63,035 nucleotides of DNA from Thomasclavelia sp. (GCA_020025035.1 JAHHSU010000001.1:1-63035), one strand, 5' to 3'; shown: positions 26,151-35,200, numbered from the stretch's first letter. Notes: generated from the sequence alone by a model not told the origin. Program-made: numbers and translations.

Positions 26151-26513
26151 ATGGCGAAGAATAGAAAATTAGGTCGTACATCTGATCAAAGAAAAGCAAT
26201 GTTACGTAATCTTGCTACTGATGTAATTATGTATGGTCAAATCGAAACAACTGAAACAAGAGCAAAAGAAGTACGTTCAATTGTAGAAGAATTAATTACA
26301 TTAGGTAAACGTGGTGATTTGCATGCAAGAAGACAAGCAGCAGCAGTTTTATTTAATGTTAAAGATGAGACTTCATCAAAAAATACTGTACAAAAATTAT
26401 TTGATGAAGTTGCACCTAAATACGCAAATGTAAATGGTGGTTATACAAGAATTTTAAAAACATATAACCGTAGAGGAGATAATGCTCCAATGGCAATTAT
26501 CACATTAATCTAA
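26151..26513 (+). CDS. rplQ: 50S ribosomal protein L17
   Basis: A 120-residue L17 near the tunnel exit. It begins MAKNRKLGRTSDQRKAMLRN and contains TTETRAKEVRSIVEELI and the end RRGDNAPMAIITLI. It is the last gene before the terminator at 26512-26536, which closes the long ribosomal operon. Confidence 0.98.
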   Translation: MAKNRKLGRTSDQRKAMLRNLATDVIMYGQIETTETRAKEVRSIVEELITLGKRGDLHARRQAAAVLFNVKDETSSKNTVQKLFDEVAPKYANVNGGYTRILKTYNRRGDNAPMAIITLI

Positions 26514-26536
26514 AAGGAGTATATCTCCTTTTTTTT
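26512..26536 (+). terminator. Terminator of the ribosomal superoperon
   Basis: AAAAGGAG at 26512-26519 pairs with CTCCTTTT at 26525-26532 around TATAT, followed by more T. The stem overlaps the rplQ stop codon by two bases. Confidence 0.85.
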
Positions 26537-26561
26537 AATAGTTAACAGCTATTCAATTTGC

Positions 26562-26590
26562 TTGACAATGTATCTATCTACTAATAAAAT
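26562..26590 (+). promoter_or_regulatory. Promoter of ecfA-ecfA-ecfT-truA
   Basis: A near-consensus promoter: TTGACA at 26562-26567 and TAAAAT at 26585-26590, with a 17-base spacer. It lies directly after the superoperon terminator and so gives the ECF module its own transcript. Confidence 0.8.
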
Positions 26591-26614
26591 AATATAAATG
26601 TAGAGGTGGTTACT

Positions 26615-27448
26615 GTGACAAATTGTATAGAATTAAAAAATGTATCGTTTGGATATGACGATTTAAGTAATAGTGTAATTGATAATGTGTCATTTAATAT
26701 TCAACAAGGATCATATACCGTTATTTTAGGATGTAATGGTAGCGGAAAATCTACATTAGCAAAATTAATTATGGGACTTTTAGAGGTTAAAAGTGGGAAT
26801 ATTTTTGTAAATAATATGTTGTTGAACGAACAAAATATATATCATATACGAAAAAAAATAGGAATTGTTTTTCAAAATCCAGATAACCAGTTTATTGGAG
26901 CAACTGTACGAGATGATATTGCTTTTGGTCTAGAAAATAGGTGTATTGATCCTAGTAAAATGGAGGAGATTATTTTAGAATATTCTACTAAAGTAGGAAT
27001 GAATCAGTTTTTAGACCATGAACCATCAAAATTATCAGGTGGCCAAAAACAACGTGTAGCCATTGCAGGTATTTTAGCAATGTCTCCTGATATTATTATT
27101 TTAGATGAGGCAACAAGTATGTTGGATCCAAATGGTAAGGATGATATTTTAGAGTTAATTAGGCATATTAATAAAGAAACAAATTGTACAATTATTTCTA
27201 TTAGTCATGATATTGAAGAAGCTGTGTATGCTGATGATATTATTTTGTTAAATAACGGAAGGGTTATTAAACAAGGTAGGCCAGATGAACTATTAACAAA
27301 TGAAGATTTATTATTTGAATTGAAATTAGAGGAACCTTTTGCCTACAAATTGTCTAAAAAACTTGCGGAAAAAGGGATTGGTATAGGTATTACTTTAAAA
27401 AAAGAGGAGCTAATAAACGAATTATGTCAATTAAATTCGAAGATGTAA
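26615..27448 (+). CDS. ecfA1: Energy-coupling factor ATPase EcfA1
   Basis: A 277-residue ABC ATPase, one of the two nucleotide-binding subunits shared by the vitamin and metal ECF transporters of the cell. Walker A is GCNGSGKST (about residue 37), the Q-loop reads VFQNPDNQFIG, the signature is LSGGQKQRVAIAG and Walker B is IIILDEATSMLDP. GTG 26615 is chosen because GAGGTGG at 26603-26609 overlaps the alternative GTG 26606. Its end overlaps the next gene by 25 bases. Confidence 0.95.
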   Translation: MTNCIELKNVSFGYDDLSNSVIDNVSFNIQQGSYTVILGCNGSGKSTLAKLIMGLLEVKSGNIFVNNMLLNEQNIYHIRKKIGIVFQNPDNQFIGATVRDDIAFGLENRCIDPSKMEEIILEYSTKVGMNQFLDHEPSKLSGGQKQRVAIAGILAMSPDIIILDEATSMLDPNGKDDILELIRHINKETNCTIISISHDIEEAVYADDIILLNNGRVIKQGRPDELLTNEDLLFELKLEEPFAYKLSKKLAEKGIGIGITLKKEELINELCQLNSKM

Positions 27449-28290
27449 CGCATATTTATGGTACACATACACCATATGAATATGTCGGAATAAAAAACGT
27501 CAATTTAAATATTAAAAAAAATTCTATTACTGCAATTATTGGACATACAGGTAGTGGCAAATCTACCTTAATTCAACACATCAATGCTTTAATGCTTCCT
27601 ACAAGGGGAAGGGTGATAATAGATGATTTTATGATCACTAGCAATAAGTCTCCTAAAGGATTAAAAGAACTTAGAAAAAAAGTAGGTTTTGTATTTCAAT
27701 TCCCAGAATATCAATTATTTGAAGATACAGTCGAAAAAGATATTATGTTTGGCCCATTAAATTTTGGTGTAGATTGTGACAAAGCGAAAGAAAATGCTAG
27801 AATTGCTTTAAAGACAGTTGGATTAGATGAATCCTTTTTAATGAAATCACCATTTGATTTATCAGGAGGTCAAAAAAGACGTGTAGCAATTGCAGGGATT
27901 TTAGTGATGAATCCAGATATACTAGTATTGGACGAACCAACAGCAGGATTAGATCCACAAGGAACTAGAGAAATGTTGCAGCTTTTTAAAAGTCTAAATG
28001 AACAAGGTAAAACAATTATCATGGTTACACATCATATGGATCATGTACTAGATTATTGTGATGAGGTAGTATTAATGAACGATGGACAGGTTGCTTATCA
28101 AGGTGACGTTACGGATTTATTCCATCAGTTTGATATCTTAGAGGAAACAGGGATTAAAATGCCAACTATTACACAATTTAGTTACGAATTAAATAAGTAT
28201 CACTTTTCAATTGATATGAATATTAAAGAGATAGATGCACTTGCATGTGCAATTAAGGAGGAAATCAATGGGAAACATCACGTTAGGTAA
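27424..28290 (+). CDS. ecfA2: Energy-coupling factor ATPase EcfA2
   Basis: A 288-residue partner of EcfA1. Walker A GHTGSGKSTL (about residue 38), Q-loop FQFPEYQLFEDTV (a hallmark of the EcfA2/A' subfamily), signature LSGGQKRRVAIAG and Walker B LVLDEPTAGLDPQG are intact. The heterodimer with EcfA1 drives toppling of the S component through EcfT. It overlaps the ecfA1 gene at its start and the ecfT start at its end. Confidence 0.95.
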   Translation: MSIKFEDVTHIYGTHTPYEYVGIKNVNLNIKKNSITAIIGHTGSGKSTLIQHINALMLPTRGRVIIDDFMITSNKSPKGLKELRKKVGFVFQFPEYQLFEDTVEKDIMFGPLNFGVDCDKAKENARIALKTVGLDESFLMKSPFDLSGGQKRRVAIAGILVMNPDILVLDEPTAGLDPQGTREMLQLFKSLNEQGKTIIMVTHHMDHVLDYCDEVVLMNDGQVAYQGDVTDLFHQFDILEETGIKMPTITQFSYELNKYHFSIDMNIKEIDALACAIKEEINGKHHVR

Positions 28291-29068
28291 ATACCTTCCA
28301 TATGATTCATTCATTCATCGATTAGATCCAAGATTAAAAATTTTATCATTACTAGCATTATTAATAGGGATATTTATTGATTCAGGTTTTCTAGGTTATT
28401 TATTACTTACTATTTTTGTATGGATAGTGATTACATTATCAAATATTAAAATAAGCTACATTTTAAAAGCAATTAAACCAATGCTTATTATGATGTTATT
28501 TTTAATGATTTTAAATGTGTTTATGATTAAGGAAGGTTTTGTACTAATAAGTTTAGGGAAAATTGAAATATATTCTGGAGGTATAATTCAAACTGCTTAT
28601 ATTTTGATAAGATTAGTTTTAATAGTGGCATTTACAACGATTTTGACTGCTACAACAAAACCTTTAGATTTAACATTAGGATTAGAACACTTATTTAGTC
28701 CTTTTAAGAAAGTAGGATTTCCTGCCCATGAGGTTGCTATGATGATATCGATTGCGTTAAGATTTATTCCAACTTTATTAGAAGAAGCAGAACGTATTAT
28801 GAAGGCACAAACAAGTAGAGGGGTAGATTTTAAAGAAGGAAAAATAAAAGAGAAAATAAAAGCTATTGTTTCTCTTATTGTCCCATTATTTATTTCTGCA
28901 TTTTTGCGCGCAGATGAACTTGCAAATGCAATGGAATGTAGAGGGTATAATCCAGAAGGGAAAAGGACACGATATAAACAGTTAAAATGGACTAAAAATG
29001 ATACTATATCTTCATTGATTGTTGTTGTTTTGATGATTTCAGTAGTTAGGATAAGTGTAGGATCATAA
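28268..29068 (+). CDS. ecfT: Energy-coupling factor transmembrane protein EcfT (housekeeping)
   Basis: A 266-residue membrane subunit with hydrophobic helices at about 30-130 and 235-260. The coupling-helix motifs are present: ALRFIPTLLEEAERIMKAQTSRG (with ...TSRG near residue 186) and AMECRGY near 225, the equivalents of the Ala-Arg-Gly motifs that dock on the ATPases. ATG 28268 follows AAGGAGG at 28255-28261. The gene is adjacent to truA, as in other Bacillota, and serves multiple S components located elsewhere. Confidence 0.95.
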   Translation: MGNITLGKYLPYDSFIHRLDPRLKILSLLALLIGIFIDSGFLGYLLLTIFVWIVITLSNIKISYILKAIKPMLIMMLFLMILNVFMIKEGFVLISLGKIEIYSGGIIQTAYILIRLVLIVAFTTILTATTKPLDLTLGLEHLFSPFKKVGFPAHEVAMMISIALRFIPTLLEEAERIMKAQTSRGVDFKEGKIKEKIKAIVSLIVPLFISAFLRADELANAMECRGYNPEGKRTRYKQLKWTKNDTISSLIVVVLMISVVRISVGS

Positions 29069-29069
29069 T

Positions 29070-29798
29070 ATGAATAGAATAAAATGCACAGTAAAGTATG
29101 ATGGTAGTAAATTTCATGGATTTCAAATTCAAAATAATGAAAGAACTATACAAGGAGAAATACAAAAAGCTCTAAAAAATATCTGTCAAGAAGCCATTAT
29201 TATTCATGCATCTGGAAGGACAGATGCAAAAGTTCATGCAATAGCACAAGTATTCCATTTTGATACTAATAAAACGATGTCTAGTGAAAAGTGGAAAATG
29301 GCAATCAATCATTTTTTACCTAATGATATTTATATATGTGAATGTTTACAAGTAGACTTAGATTTTCATTCTAGATATAGTGCTGTTAAAAAAGAATATC
29401 GTTATTATTTAAATACAGCTAGTTATGATCCGTTTCAAACTAACTATATTTATCAGTACAATCGAACATTAGATATTGAAGCAATGAAAGATGCATTATA
29501 TATGTTTATTGGAGAACACAATTTTGCTTCATTTTGTACATATGATCAGTATGGAAATACTATTAGAACAATATATACATTTGAAATTATGGAAAAAAAT
29601 GGAATAATAGAATTTAGAGTAGTTGGAAATGGATTTAGAAGATATATGGTTCGTCATCTTGTAGGAGCTTTAATTCAAATTGGTGCACATCGTGTGACTA
29701 AAGAGGATGTAAAAAAGTGTTTAGATAGCGAAGGTAAACAACATATTTTATTTAAAGCTAAACCGCAAGGATTATATTTGTATAAAGTTTTTTATTAA
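29070..29798 (+). CDS. truA: tRNA pseudouridine(38-40) synthase TruA
   Basis: A 242-residue TruA that isomerises uridines 38-40 in the tRNA anticodon arm. The catalytic aspartate is Asp52 in ASGRTDAKVHA. The conserved FHSRYSAVKKEYRYYL and GNGFRRYMVRHLVGALIQIG segments are present. It starts one base after ecfT ends, so it belongs to that operon. Confidence 0.96.
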   Translation: MNRIKCTVKYDGSKFHGFQIQNNERTIQGEIQKALKNICQEAIIIHASGRTDAKVHAIAQVFHFDTNKTMSSEKWKMAINHFLPNDIYICECLQVDLDFHSRYSAVKKEYRYYLNTASYDPFQTNYIYQYNRTLDIEAMKDALYMFIGEHNFASFCTYDQYGNTIRTIYTFEIMEKNGIIEFRVVGNGFRRYMVRHLVGALIQIGAHRVTKEDVKKCLDSEGKQHILFKAKPQGLYLYKVFY

Positions 29799-29813
29799 AA
29801 AAAGGGCAACATA

Positions 29814-29841
29814 TTGACAATTTTGTATAAGAAAGTATAAT
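29814..29841 (+). promoter_or_regulatory. Promoter of rplM-rpsI
   Basis: TTGACA at 29814-29819 and TATAAT at 29836-29841, 16-base spacer: both hexamers match consensus fully. Confidence 0.85.
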
Positions 29842-29844
29842 AAA

Positions 29845-29890
29845 TAATGGCACTGTAATGCCTAAGTAGCCCCGGAAACTACAGGAGGAA
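29845..29890 (+). ncRNA. L13-type leader RNA of rplM-rpsI
   Basis: Two small hairpins lie between promoter and start: GGCA/TGCC at 29849-29862, and GTAG/CTAC at 29866-29882 with a CCCCGGAAA loop. Short leaders of this kind before rplM are a known Bacillota class and thought to mediate feedback on L13/S9. The match is by position and shape only. Confidence 0.55.
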
Positions 29891-29897
29891 ATATACA

Positions 29898-30335
29898 ATG
29901 CGACAAACAACAATGGCAAAGGAATCAACAATTGAACGTAAATGGTTTGTTGTTGATGCTGAAGGACTTACTTTAGGACGTTTAGCTTCTGAAGTAGCAA
30001 CAGTATTAAGAGGAAAACATAAACCTACATTTACACCACATGTAGATACAGGAGATTATGTAATCATTATTAATGCTGAAAAAGTAGTAATGAGTGGTAA
30101 AAAACTTGATAAAGTTAAATATTATAGCCATTCTGGATGGGCTGGTGGTTTAAAAGTGAAAACTGCTAGAACTTTCCAACAAAAAAATCCTACAGGATTT
30201 GTGGAAGCAGCAATTAAAGGGATGTTACCACATAACACTTTAGGAAGAAAACAAGGAATGAAATTATTTGTTTATACAGGTAATACGCATCCACATGCAG
30301 CTCAAAAACCTGAAGTATTAGAAATTAAAGGTTAA
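29898..30335 (+). CDS. rplM: 50S ribosomal protein L13
   Basis: A 145-residue early-assembly protein. Conserved parts are ERKWFVVDAEGLTLGRLASE, RGKHKPTFTPHVDTGDYVI and AIKGMLPHNTLGR. The start follows CAGGAGG after eight bases. It forms a two-gene operon with rpsI, 14 bases apart. Confidence 0.98.
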   Translation: MRQTTMAKESTIERKWFVVDAEGLTLGRLASEVATVLRGKHKPTFTPHVDTGDYVIIINAEKVVMSGKKLDKVKYYSHSGWAGGLKVKTARTFQQKNPTGFVEAAIKGMLPHNTLGRKQGMKLFVYTGNTHPHAAQKPEVLEIKG

Positions 30336-30349
30336 GAAGGAGGACTACT

Positions 30350-30742
30350 ATGGCAAACGTACAATATAGAGGAACTGGACGTAGAAAAACATCTGTAGCA
30401 CGTGTTATTTTAACACCTGGAACAGGTAAATTTTTAATAAACGGAAAAGAAGCGAAAGAATATTTACCATCTGATGTATTATTAATGGTAATTAATCAGC
30501 CATTAGAATTAACTGGAACATCTGATAAATTTGATGTGAAAGTTAATGTATATGGTGGAGGATATTCAGGTCAAGCTGGTGCTATCCGTCATGGTGTTTC
30601 AAGAGCTTTATTAGAAGCTGGTTCTGATTATAGACCTGTTTTAAAAGCTGCTGGGTTCTTAACTCGTGATGCTCGTGCTAAAGAACGTAAAAAATATGGT
30701 CTTAAAGCTGCAAGACGTGCTCCACAATTTTCAAAACGTTAA
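30350..30742 (+). CDS. rpsI: 30S ribosomal protein S9
   Basis: A 130-residue S9 whose C-terminal tail reaches P-site tRNA. It contains YRGTGRRKTSVARVILTPG, GGYSGQAGAIRHGVSRAL and the strictly conserved end KARRAPQFSKR-type tail (here ARRAPQFSKR). It closes the operon before a bidirectional terminator. Confidence 0.98.
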   Translation: MANVQYRGTGRRKTSVARVILTPGTGKFLINGKEAKEYLPSDVLLMVINQPLELTGTSDKFDVKVNVYGGGYSGQAGAIRHGVSRALLEAGSDYRPVLKAAGFLTRDARAKERKKYGLKAARRAPQFSKR

Positions 30743-30769
30743 TGGAAATCTGGAGAAGAATAACAATAA

Positions 30770-30811
30770 AAAAGCCTTTATGGTAAGATTTCTTACTAAA
30801 AGGTTTTTTTA
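30770..30811. terminator. Bidirectional terminator between rpsI and DUF4314 gene
   Basis: The stem pairs CCTTT at 30775-30779 with AAAGG at 30799-30803 and GTAAG at 30783-30787 with CTTAC at 30792-30796. It has six A upstream and seven T downstream, so it can work on both converging transcripts. Confidence 0.8.
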
Positions 30812-30825
30812 TTATTGTTTTTATT

Positions 30826-31095
30826 TTAATTACTGATTAATTTAAAATAGTCTTTGTTTGGAATTAATCCTAGTGATTGACCATTATCCCATTTCATATG
30901 AATTGTTCCTATATCATCAATATAGTCAACTGTCCCTATCGTACCTGATGGAACTGGATGGTATGGATCATCCATTTTAATACATTCAATTCTTGAGCCA
31001 GCAGGATAGTGAATTTTTAATAACTCTACATTTATTATTTCTTGTCTAGTTTTATTTTCATATTCTAATTTATTTAACGAATTAGTATTTTTCAT
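30826..31095 (-). CDS. DUF4314 domain-containing protein
   Basis: An 89-residue soluble protein. Residues about 30-88 match DUF4314: YPAGSRIECIKMDDPYHPVP followed by GTIGTVDYIDDIGTIHMKW, DNGQSLGLIP and a final DYFKLI. The domain looks like a small SH3-like beta barrel and is common in plasmids, phages and Bacillota chromosomes; its function is not known to me. The N-terminal 28 residues are polar and helical. AAAGGAGATG precedes the start. It may share the gdhA promoter, or have its own: the gdhA terminator lies between the two genes. Confidence 0.8.
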   Translation of the reverse strand: MKNTNSLNKLEYENKTRQEIINVELLKIHYPAGSRIECIKMDDPYHPVPSGTIGTVDYIDDIGTIHMKWDNGQSLGLIPNKDYFKLISN

Positions 31096-31163
31096 AAAAA
31101 CATCTCCTTTATTTTTATATACAAATAAAAATAAAGATATTCTTATTTTAAAGTTATTATATT

Positions 31164-31199
31164 AAAAAAAACTCATTAGTATTATATTTACTAATGAGT
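31164..31199 (-). terminator. gdhA terminator
   Basis: An 11-bp perfect stem, ACTCATTAGTA at 31171-31181 with TACTAATGAGT at 31189-31199. The seven A at 31164-31170 become a T-run on the minus strand. Confidence 0.85.
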
Positions 31200-31207
31200 A
31201 AGTTGGA

Positions 31208-32551
31208 TTAATAAATTCCTTGAGAAATCATTGCTTCTACTACTTTTGAAAATCCAGCTATATTTGCACCAGCTATTAAATCATCATTTAAGTGATACTG
31301 TATACATGCTTGTTTGCAAGCTCTATAAATTTCTTTCATAATTTCTTGTAGTTTTAAGTCTACTTCTTTTTCTGTCCATGAATATCTCATTGAATTTTGT
31401 GCCATTTCTAATGCAGATACTGCAACACCACCAGCATTTGCTGCTTTTGCAGGAGCCAATATTATACCATTATTTTTAAAATGATGGATTGCTTCAGGAG
31501 TTGTTGGCATATTTGCGCCTTCTATAATATATTTAATTCCATTTTGTTGGAGTAGTTTTGCATCATTTAAATCAATTTCATTTTGTGTTGCACATGGGAA
31601 TGCAATATCAGCTTTTAGCCCCCATGGTTTTTCATTTTTAACAAATTGACAATTAAATTTTTTTGCATAGTCTTCTAATTTAGTAGTGTTTTCTGTCCTT
31701 ATTTTTATAAGGAAATTTATTTTTTCATCGGTTATAATTCCTTCAGGATCATAGATATATCCATCTCTTCCTGAAATAGAAATAACTTTGGCACCAAATT
31801 CACGTGCTTTTAAACATACACCCCAAGCGACATTTCCATAACCAGAGACAATGATTTTTTTTCCTTCTAGAGATTCACCTTTTTCTTTTAACACTTCATT
31901 TGCAAAATACACAGCTCCAAAACCAGTTGCTTCAGGTCGTATATGACTTCCACCATATACAATTGGTTTTCCTGTAATAACTCCGTTTTCAAATGCTCCT
32001 TTTAGGTGACGATAATATCCATATAAGTAGCCAATTTCTTTAGCTCCAACCCCAATATCTCCAGCTGGAACATCTATATTTGGACCGATATGTTTATATA
32101 GTTCACTCATAAAGCTTTGACAAAAACGCATAATTTCTGCATCTGATTTTCCTTGAGGATCAAAGTCAGATCCACCTTTTGCACCACCTATAGGTAATGT
32201 AGTTAATGCATTTTTAAATATTTGTTCGAAACCTAGAAATTTAATGATTCCTAAATTAACACTTGGATGAAAACGTAATCCTCCTTTGTATGGTCCAATG
32301 GCACCATTAAATTGAACTCTAAATCCACGATTTACTTGAATATTGCCTTGATCATCTTGCCAACTAACCTTAAACATGATTACACGTTCTGGTTCAACAA
32401 GTCTTTCTAAAATAGCATATTTTTCATATTCTGGGTGTGCTTGTAAAACAGGTTGTAGACTTTCGAGTACTTCCTCAACAGCTTGATAAAATTCAGGTTC
32501 GTTATTATTTTTTTCTTTTACATTACATAATACTTTTTCAATATAGCTCAT
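31208..32551 (-). CDS. gdhA: NADP-type glutamate dehydrogenase
   Basis: A 447-residue glutamate dehydrogenase of the hexameric short class, which makes glutamate from 2-oxoglutarate and ammonium. The substrate-binding stretch KGGLRFHPSVNLGIIKFLGF and LPIGGAKGGSDFDPQGKSD hold the conserved lysines. DVPAGDIGVGAKEIGYLYG and the Rossmann GYGNVAWG follow. The residue after the beta-2 strand is Ser/Gly-like (SGRDG), in keeping with NADPH, but coenzyme choice is not certain. The start is the ATG at 32551, after AAGGAGGATACAATA. The gene is divergent from the GTPase-nuclease gene. Confidence 0.95.
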   Translation of the reverse strand: MSYIEKVLCNVKEKNNNEPEFYQAVEEVLESLQPVLQAHPEYEKYAILERLVEPERVIMFKVSWQDDQGNIQVNRGFRVQFNGAIGPYKGGLRFHPSVNLGIIKFLGFEQIFKNALTTLPIGGAKGGSDFDPQGKSDAEIMRFCQSFMSELYKHIGPNIDVPAGDIGVGAKEIGYLYGYYRHLKGAFENGVITGKPIVYGGSHIRPEATGFGAVYFANEVLKEKGESLEGKKIIVSGYGNVAWGVCLKAREFGAKVISISGRDGYIYDPEGIITDEKINFLIKIRTENTTKLEDYAKKFNCQFVKNEKPWGLKADIAFPCATQNEIDLNDAKLLQQNGIKYIIEGANMPTTPEAIHHFKNNGIILAPAKAANAGGVAVSALEMAQNSMRYSWTEKEVDLKLQEIMKEIYRACKQACIQYHLNDDLIAGANIAGFSKVVEAMISQGIY

Positions 32552-32573
32552 TATTGTATCCTCCTTGGCATTT

Positions 32574-32602
32574 ATTGTATATGATTTATACAATTTTTTC
32601 AA
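32574..32602 (-). promoter_or_regulatory. gdhA promoter
   Basis: On the minus strand, TTGAAA (plus coordinates 32597-32602) and TACAAT (32574-32579) are separated by 17 bases. Confidence 0.65.
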
Positions 32603-32663
32603 ATGTTTCCTTGTTGTCATTTGACCACATTTAGTATAACATTAAAAATAAGAGGTGTTCAAA

Positions 32664-35195
32664 TTGAAAAAAATAACGATAGGTATTTTAGCGCATGTTG
32701 ATGCAGGGAAAACGACTTTGTCAGAAGCATTTTTATATAAATCAGGAATTTTAAAAAAAACTGGAAGAGTTGATCACCAAGATTCATTTTTTGATTTTGA
32801 TATACAGGAAAGAAACAGAGGAATTACAATTTATAGTAAGTATCAATCATTTACATGGAAGGATACATTATTTACCTTGTTAGACACACCTGGTCATGTA
32901 GATTTTTTAACAGAAATGGAAAGGACAATACAGGTATTAGATTATGCTATAGTAGTAATTAATGCATCTGATGGTATTCAATCACATACTAAAACAATAT
33001 TTCAATTATTAGAGCAGTACCAAATACCTGTATTTATTTTTGTAAACAAGATGGATATTTCCAATCAATTAGAACAAGATTATATAGAGAATTTTAAAAT
33101 TCAATTCAATTATCATTGTGTTAATTTTATGCATAAGGATGATTCATTCTATGAAGATATCGCGTTGACTGATGAAAGAATGCTTGAATTTTATATACAA
33201 AATCATCAGGTTTTAACACATGACATTCAAAATATGATACAACAAAAACAAGTGATTCCATGTTTTTTTGGTTCAGCGTTACATTTAGATGGAATTGTGG
33301 AAATTTTAGATGATTTAGATAAATACACTGTGTCTAGACAATATGATAATGAATTTGGTGCAAGAGTATTTAAAGTTTCTTATGATTATCATATAAAACT
33401 TGTACATATTAAAATGTTAGGTGGAGTTTTAAAAGTTAAAACAAAAATTAACGATGAAAAAGTAAATCAGATACGTATCTATTCTGGTGATAAGTATAAA
33501 GTAGTAGATGAAATTTGTGCTGGTGATATTGCCACTATTGTAGGACTAAATCATTTAAGTATTGGGGAAGGATTAGGTAATCAAATTACACATATAGATC
33601 CATATTTAGTACCATATATGCAATATCAATTACTTTTACCTAAATCAGTTGATAGCTATAGTGTAATGCCTCAATTAGAACAGCTTCAACAAGTTGATCC
33701 AATGTTACAATTAGAGTATCATCATGAATTACACCAAATTCATTTATGTTTGATGGGAGAAATTCAAATTGAAATATTAAAACAGCAAATATTGGATCGC
33801 TTTGGATTAGAGGTAGAATTTCAATATTGTGATGTCTTATACAAAGAAACTATTACTCAACCTATTGAAGGAGTGGGTCATTTTGAACCATTAAAGCACT
33901 ATGCAGAAGTGCATGTTTTATTAGAACCATTACCTAGAGGAAGTGGAATTTTGATTTGCAACCAATGTGATGATGTGCTTTTAAAACAGTATCAATCACA
34001 AGTTATGGCTAATATTCAAGAAAAAAAACATATTGGAGTTTTAATTGGAGCACCGATTACAGATATTAAAATTACTTTAGTCGCAGGTAAAGCTCACGTG
34101 CAACATAGTACTGGAGGAGATTTTAAAGAAGCAACTATACGAGCAATAAGACAAGGATTAAGGCAAACCACTAGTATAGTATTAGAGCCTTATTACCACT
34201 ATGAACTTTGCATATTATCTGATTATTTAGGAAAGGCAATACACGATATTGAAAATATGCATGGTGATTATCAATTCAAACAAATAGATAATGATCATGT
34301 TTTAATAATAGGGTATGCTCCTGTAGTCAATATGCATGGTTACAATCAACAAGTTGCAATATATACTAAAGGAAGTGGAAAACTAACACTAACCATGGGA
34401 GAATATCGTCCATGTCACAATGAAAAAGAAGTAATTGAAAGGGCTAATTATCATTGTGACCAGGATATACAAAATCCATGCGATTCTATTTTTTGCAAGC
34501 ATGGTGCAGGTTTTGTGGTAAAGTCTGATAATGTATATCAGTATATGCATGTACCACTTCAATGGGCAACTAAACATTCTAGTAAAAAAGGTAATGTAAA
34601 AGAGATATTAGATTCTCAACATGAATTAGATATCATTTTTGAAAAGACATATGGGAAGACTAAAAGATATAAGGAACCTCGAAAAATAGAAAGTATAAAA
34701 GAAGTACAAAGTATAAAAATGAAACAAGATTGTTTATTAGTAGATGGTTATAATATCATTTTTTCATGGGATACCTTAAATCAACTAGCTAAAGAAAATT
34801 TAGATGCATCTAGACAACAACTAATTCATATATTAAGTAATTATCAAGGGTATCGAAAATGCATATTGATTATTGTGTTTGATGCTTATAAGGTAAAAGG
34901 TGGAAAAGAAAAGATTTACCAAGATGGAAATGTTTATGTTGTATATACAAAACAAGCACATACAGCGGATATGTATATTGAACGAATTACTTCATCATTA
35001 GTCAATGATTATCATGTAACAGTAGCATCATCTGATGGATTAGAACAATTAACTGTATTTAGTCAAGGAGCTAATAGAATGTCAGCTAGAGAGTTGCAAT
35101 TGGAGGTAGAATATGTAACTAAAACTAAATTATTAGAATATCAAAATAAACAAGTAAAATATAATAATAATTACGTATTGAAAGGGAAGAATTAA
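32664..35195 (+). CDS. TetM/EF-G-like translation GTPase fused to C-terminal NYN (YacP/Rae1-like) nuclease domain
   Basis: An 843-residue protein. Residues 1-640 form a complete EF-G-like GTPase of the ribosomal-protection group: G1 AHVDAGKT (10-17), switch I RGITI (52-56), G3 DTPGH (74-78), G4 NKMD (128-131), G5 GSAL, then domains III-V. In domain IV the loop reads HVQHSTGGDFKEAT instead of the SPVSTPADF of Tet(M), so a tetracycline-displacing function is doubtful. A basic linker (about 655-685) leads to an NYN/PIN-like domain (about 687-835): LLVDGYNIIFSW, VFDAYKVKGG, TADMYIERI and VASSDGLEQL supply four acidic residues, as in B. subtilis Rae1 (YacP), a ribosome A-site endoribonuclease. The start is probably TTG 32664, after AAGAGGTG; GTG 32655 lies inside that site. 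The fusion suggests ribosome-targeted mRNA cleavage. Confidence 0.85.
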   Translation: MKKITIGILAHVDAGKTTLSEAFLYKSGILKKTGRVDHQDSFFDFDIQERNRGITIYSKYQSFTWKDTLFTLLDTPGHVDFLTEMERTIQVLDYAIVVINASDGIQSHTKTIFQLLEQYQIPVFIFVNKMDISNQLEQDYIENFKIQFNYHCVNFMHKDDSFYEDIALTDERMLEFYIQNHQVLTHDIQNMIQQKQVIPCFFGSALHLDGIVEILDDLDKYTVSRQYDNEFGARVFKVSYDYHIKLVHIKMLGGVLKVKTKINDEKVNQIRIYSGDKYKVVDEICAGDIATIVGLNHLSIGEGLGNQITHIDPYLVPYMQYQLLLPKSVDSYSVMPQLEQLQQVDPMLQLEYHHELHQIHLCLMGEIQIEILKQQILDRFGLEVEFQYCDVLYKETITQPIEGVGHFEPLKHYAEVHVLLEPLPRGSGILICNQCDDVLLKQYQSQVMANIQEKKHIGVLIGAPITDIKITLVAGKAHVQHSTGGDFKEATIRAIRQGLRQTTSIVLEPYYHYELCILSDYLGKAIHDIENMHGDYQFKQIDNDHVLIIGYAPVVNMHGYNQQVAIYTKGSGKLTLTMGEYRPCHNEKEVIERANYHCDQDIQNPCDSIFCKHGAGFVVKSDNVYQYMHVPLQWATKHSSKKGNVKEILDSQHELDIIFEKTYGKTKRYKEPRKIESIKEVQSIKMKQDCLLVDGYNIIFSWDTLNQLAKENLDASRQQLIHILSNYQGYRKCILIIVFDAYKVKGGKEKIYQDGNVYVVYTKQAHTADMYIERITSSLVNDYHVTVASSDGLEQLTVFSQGANRMSARELQLEVEYVTKTKLLEYQNKQVKYNNNYVLKGKN

Positions 35196-35200
35196 AGATA

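Noticed and set aside
32664..35195. Tetracycline resistance gene
   Set aside because: The GTPase part is of the ribosomal-protection group, but the domain IV loop differs from Tet(M)/Tet(O) and a nuclease domain is attached; resistance is not supported.
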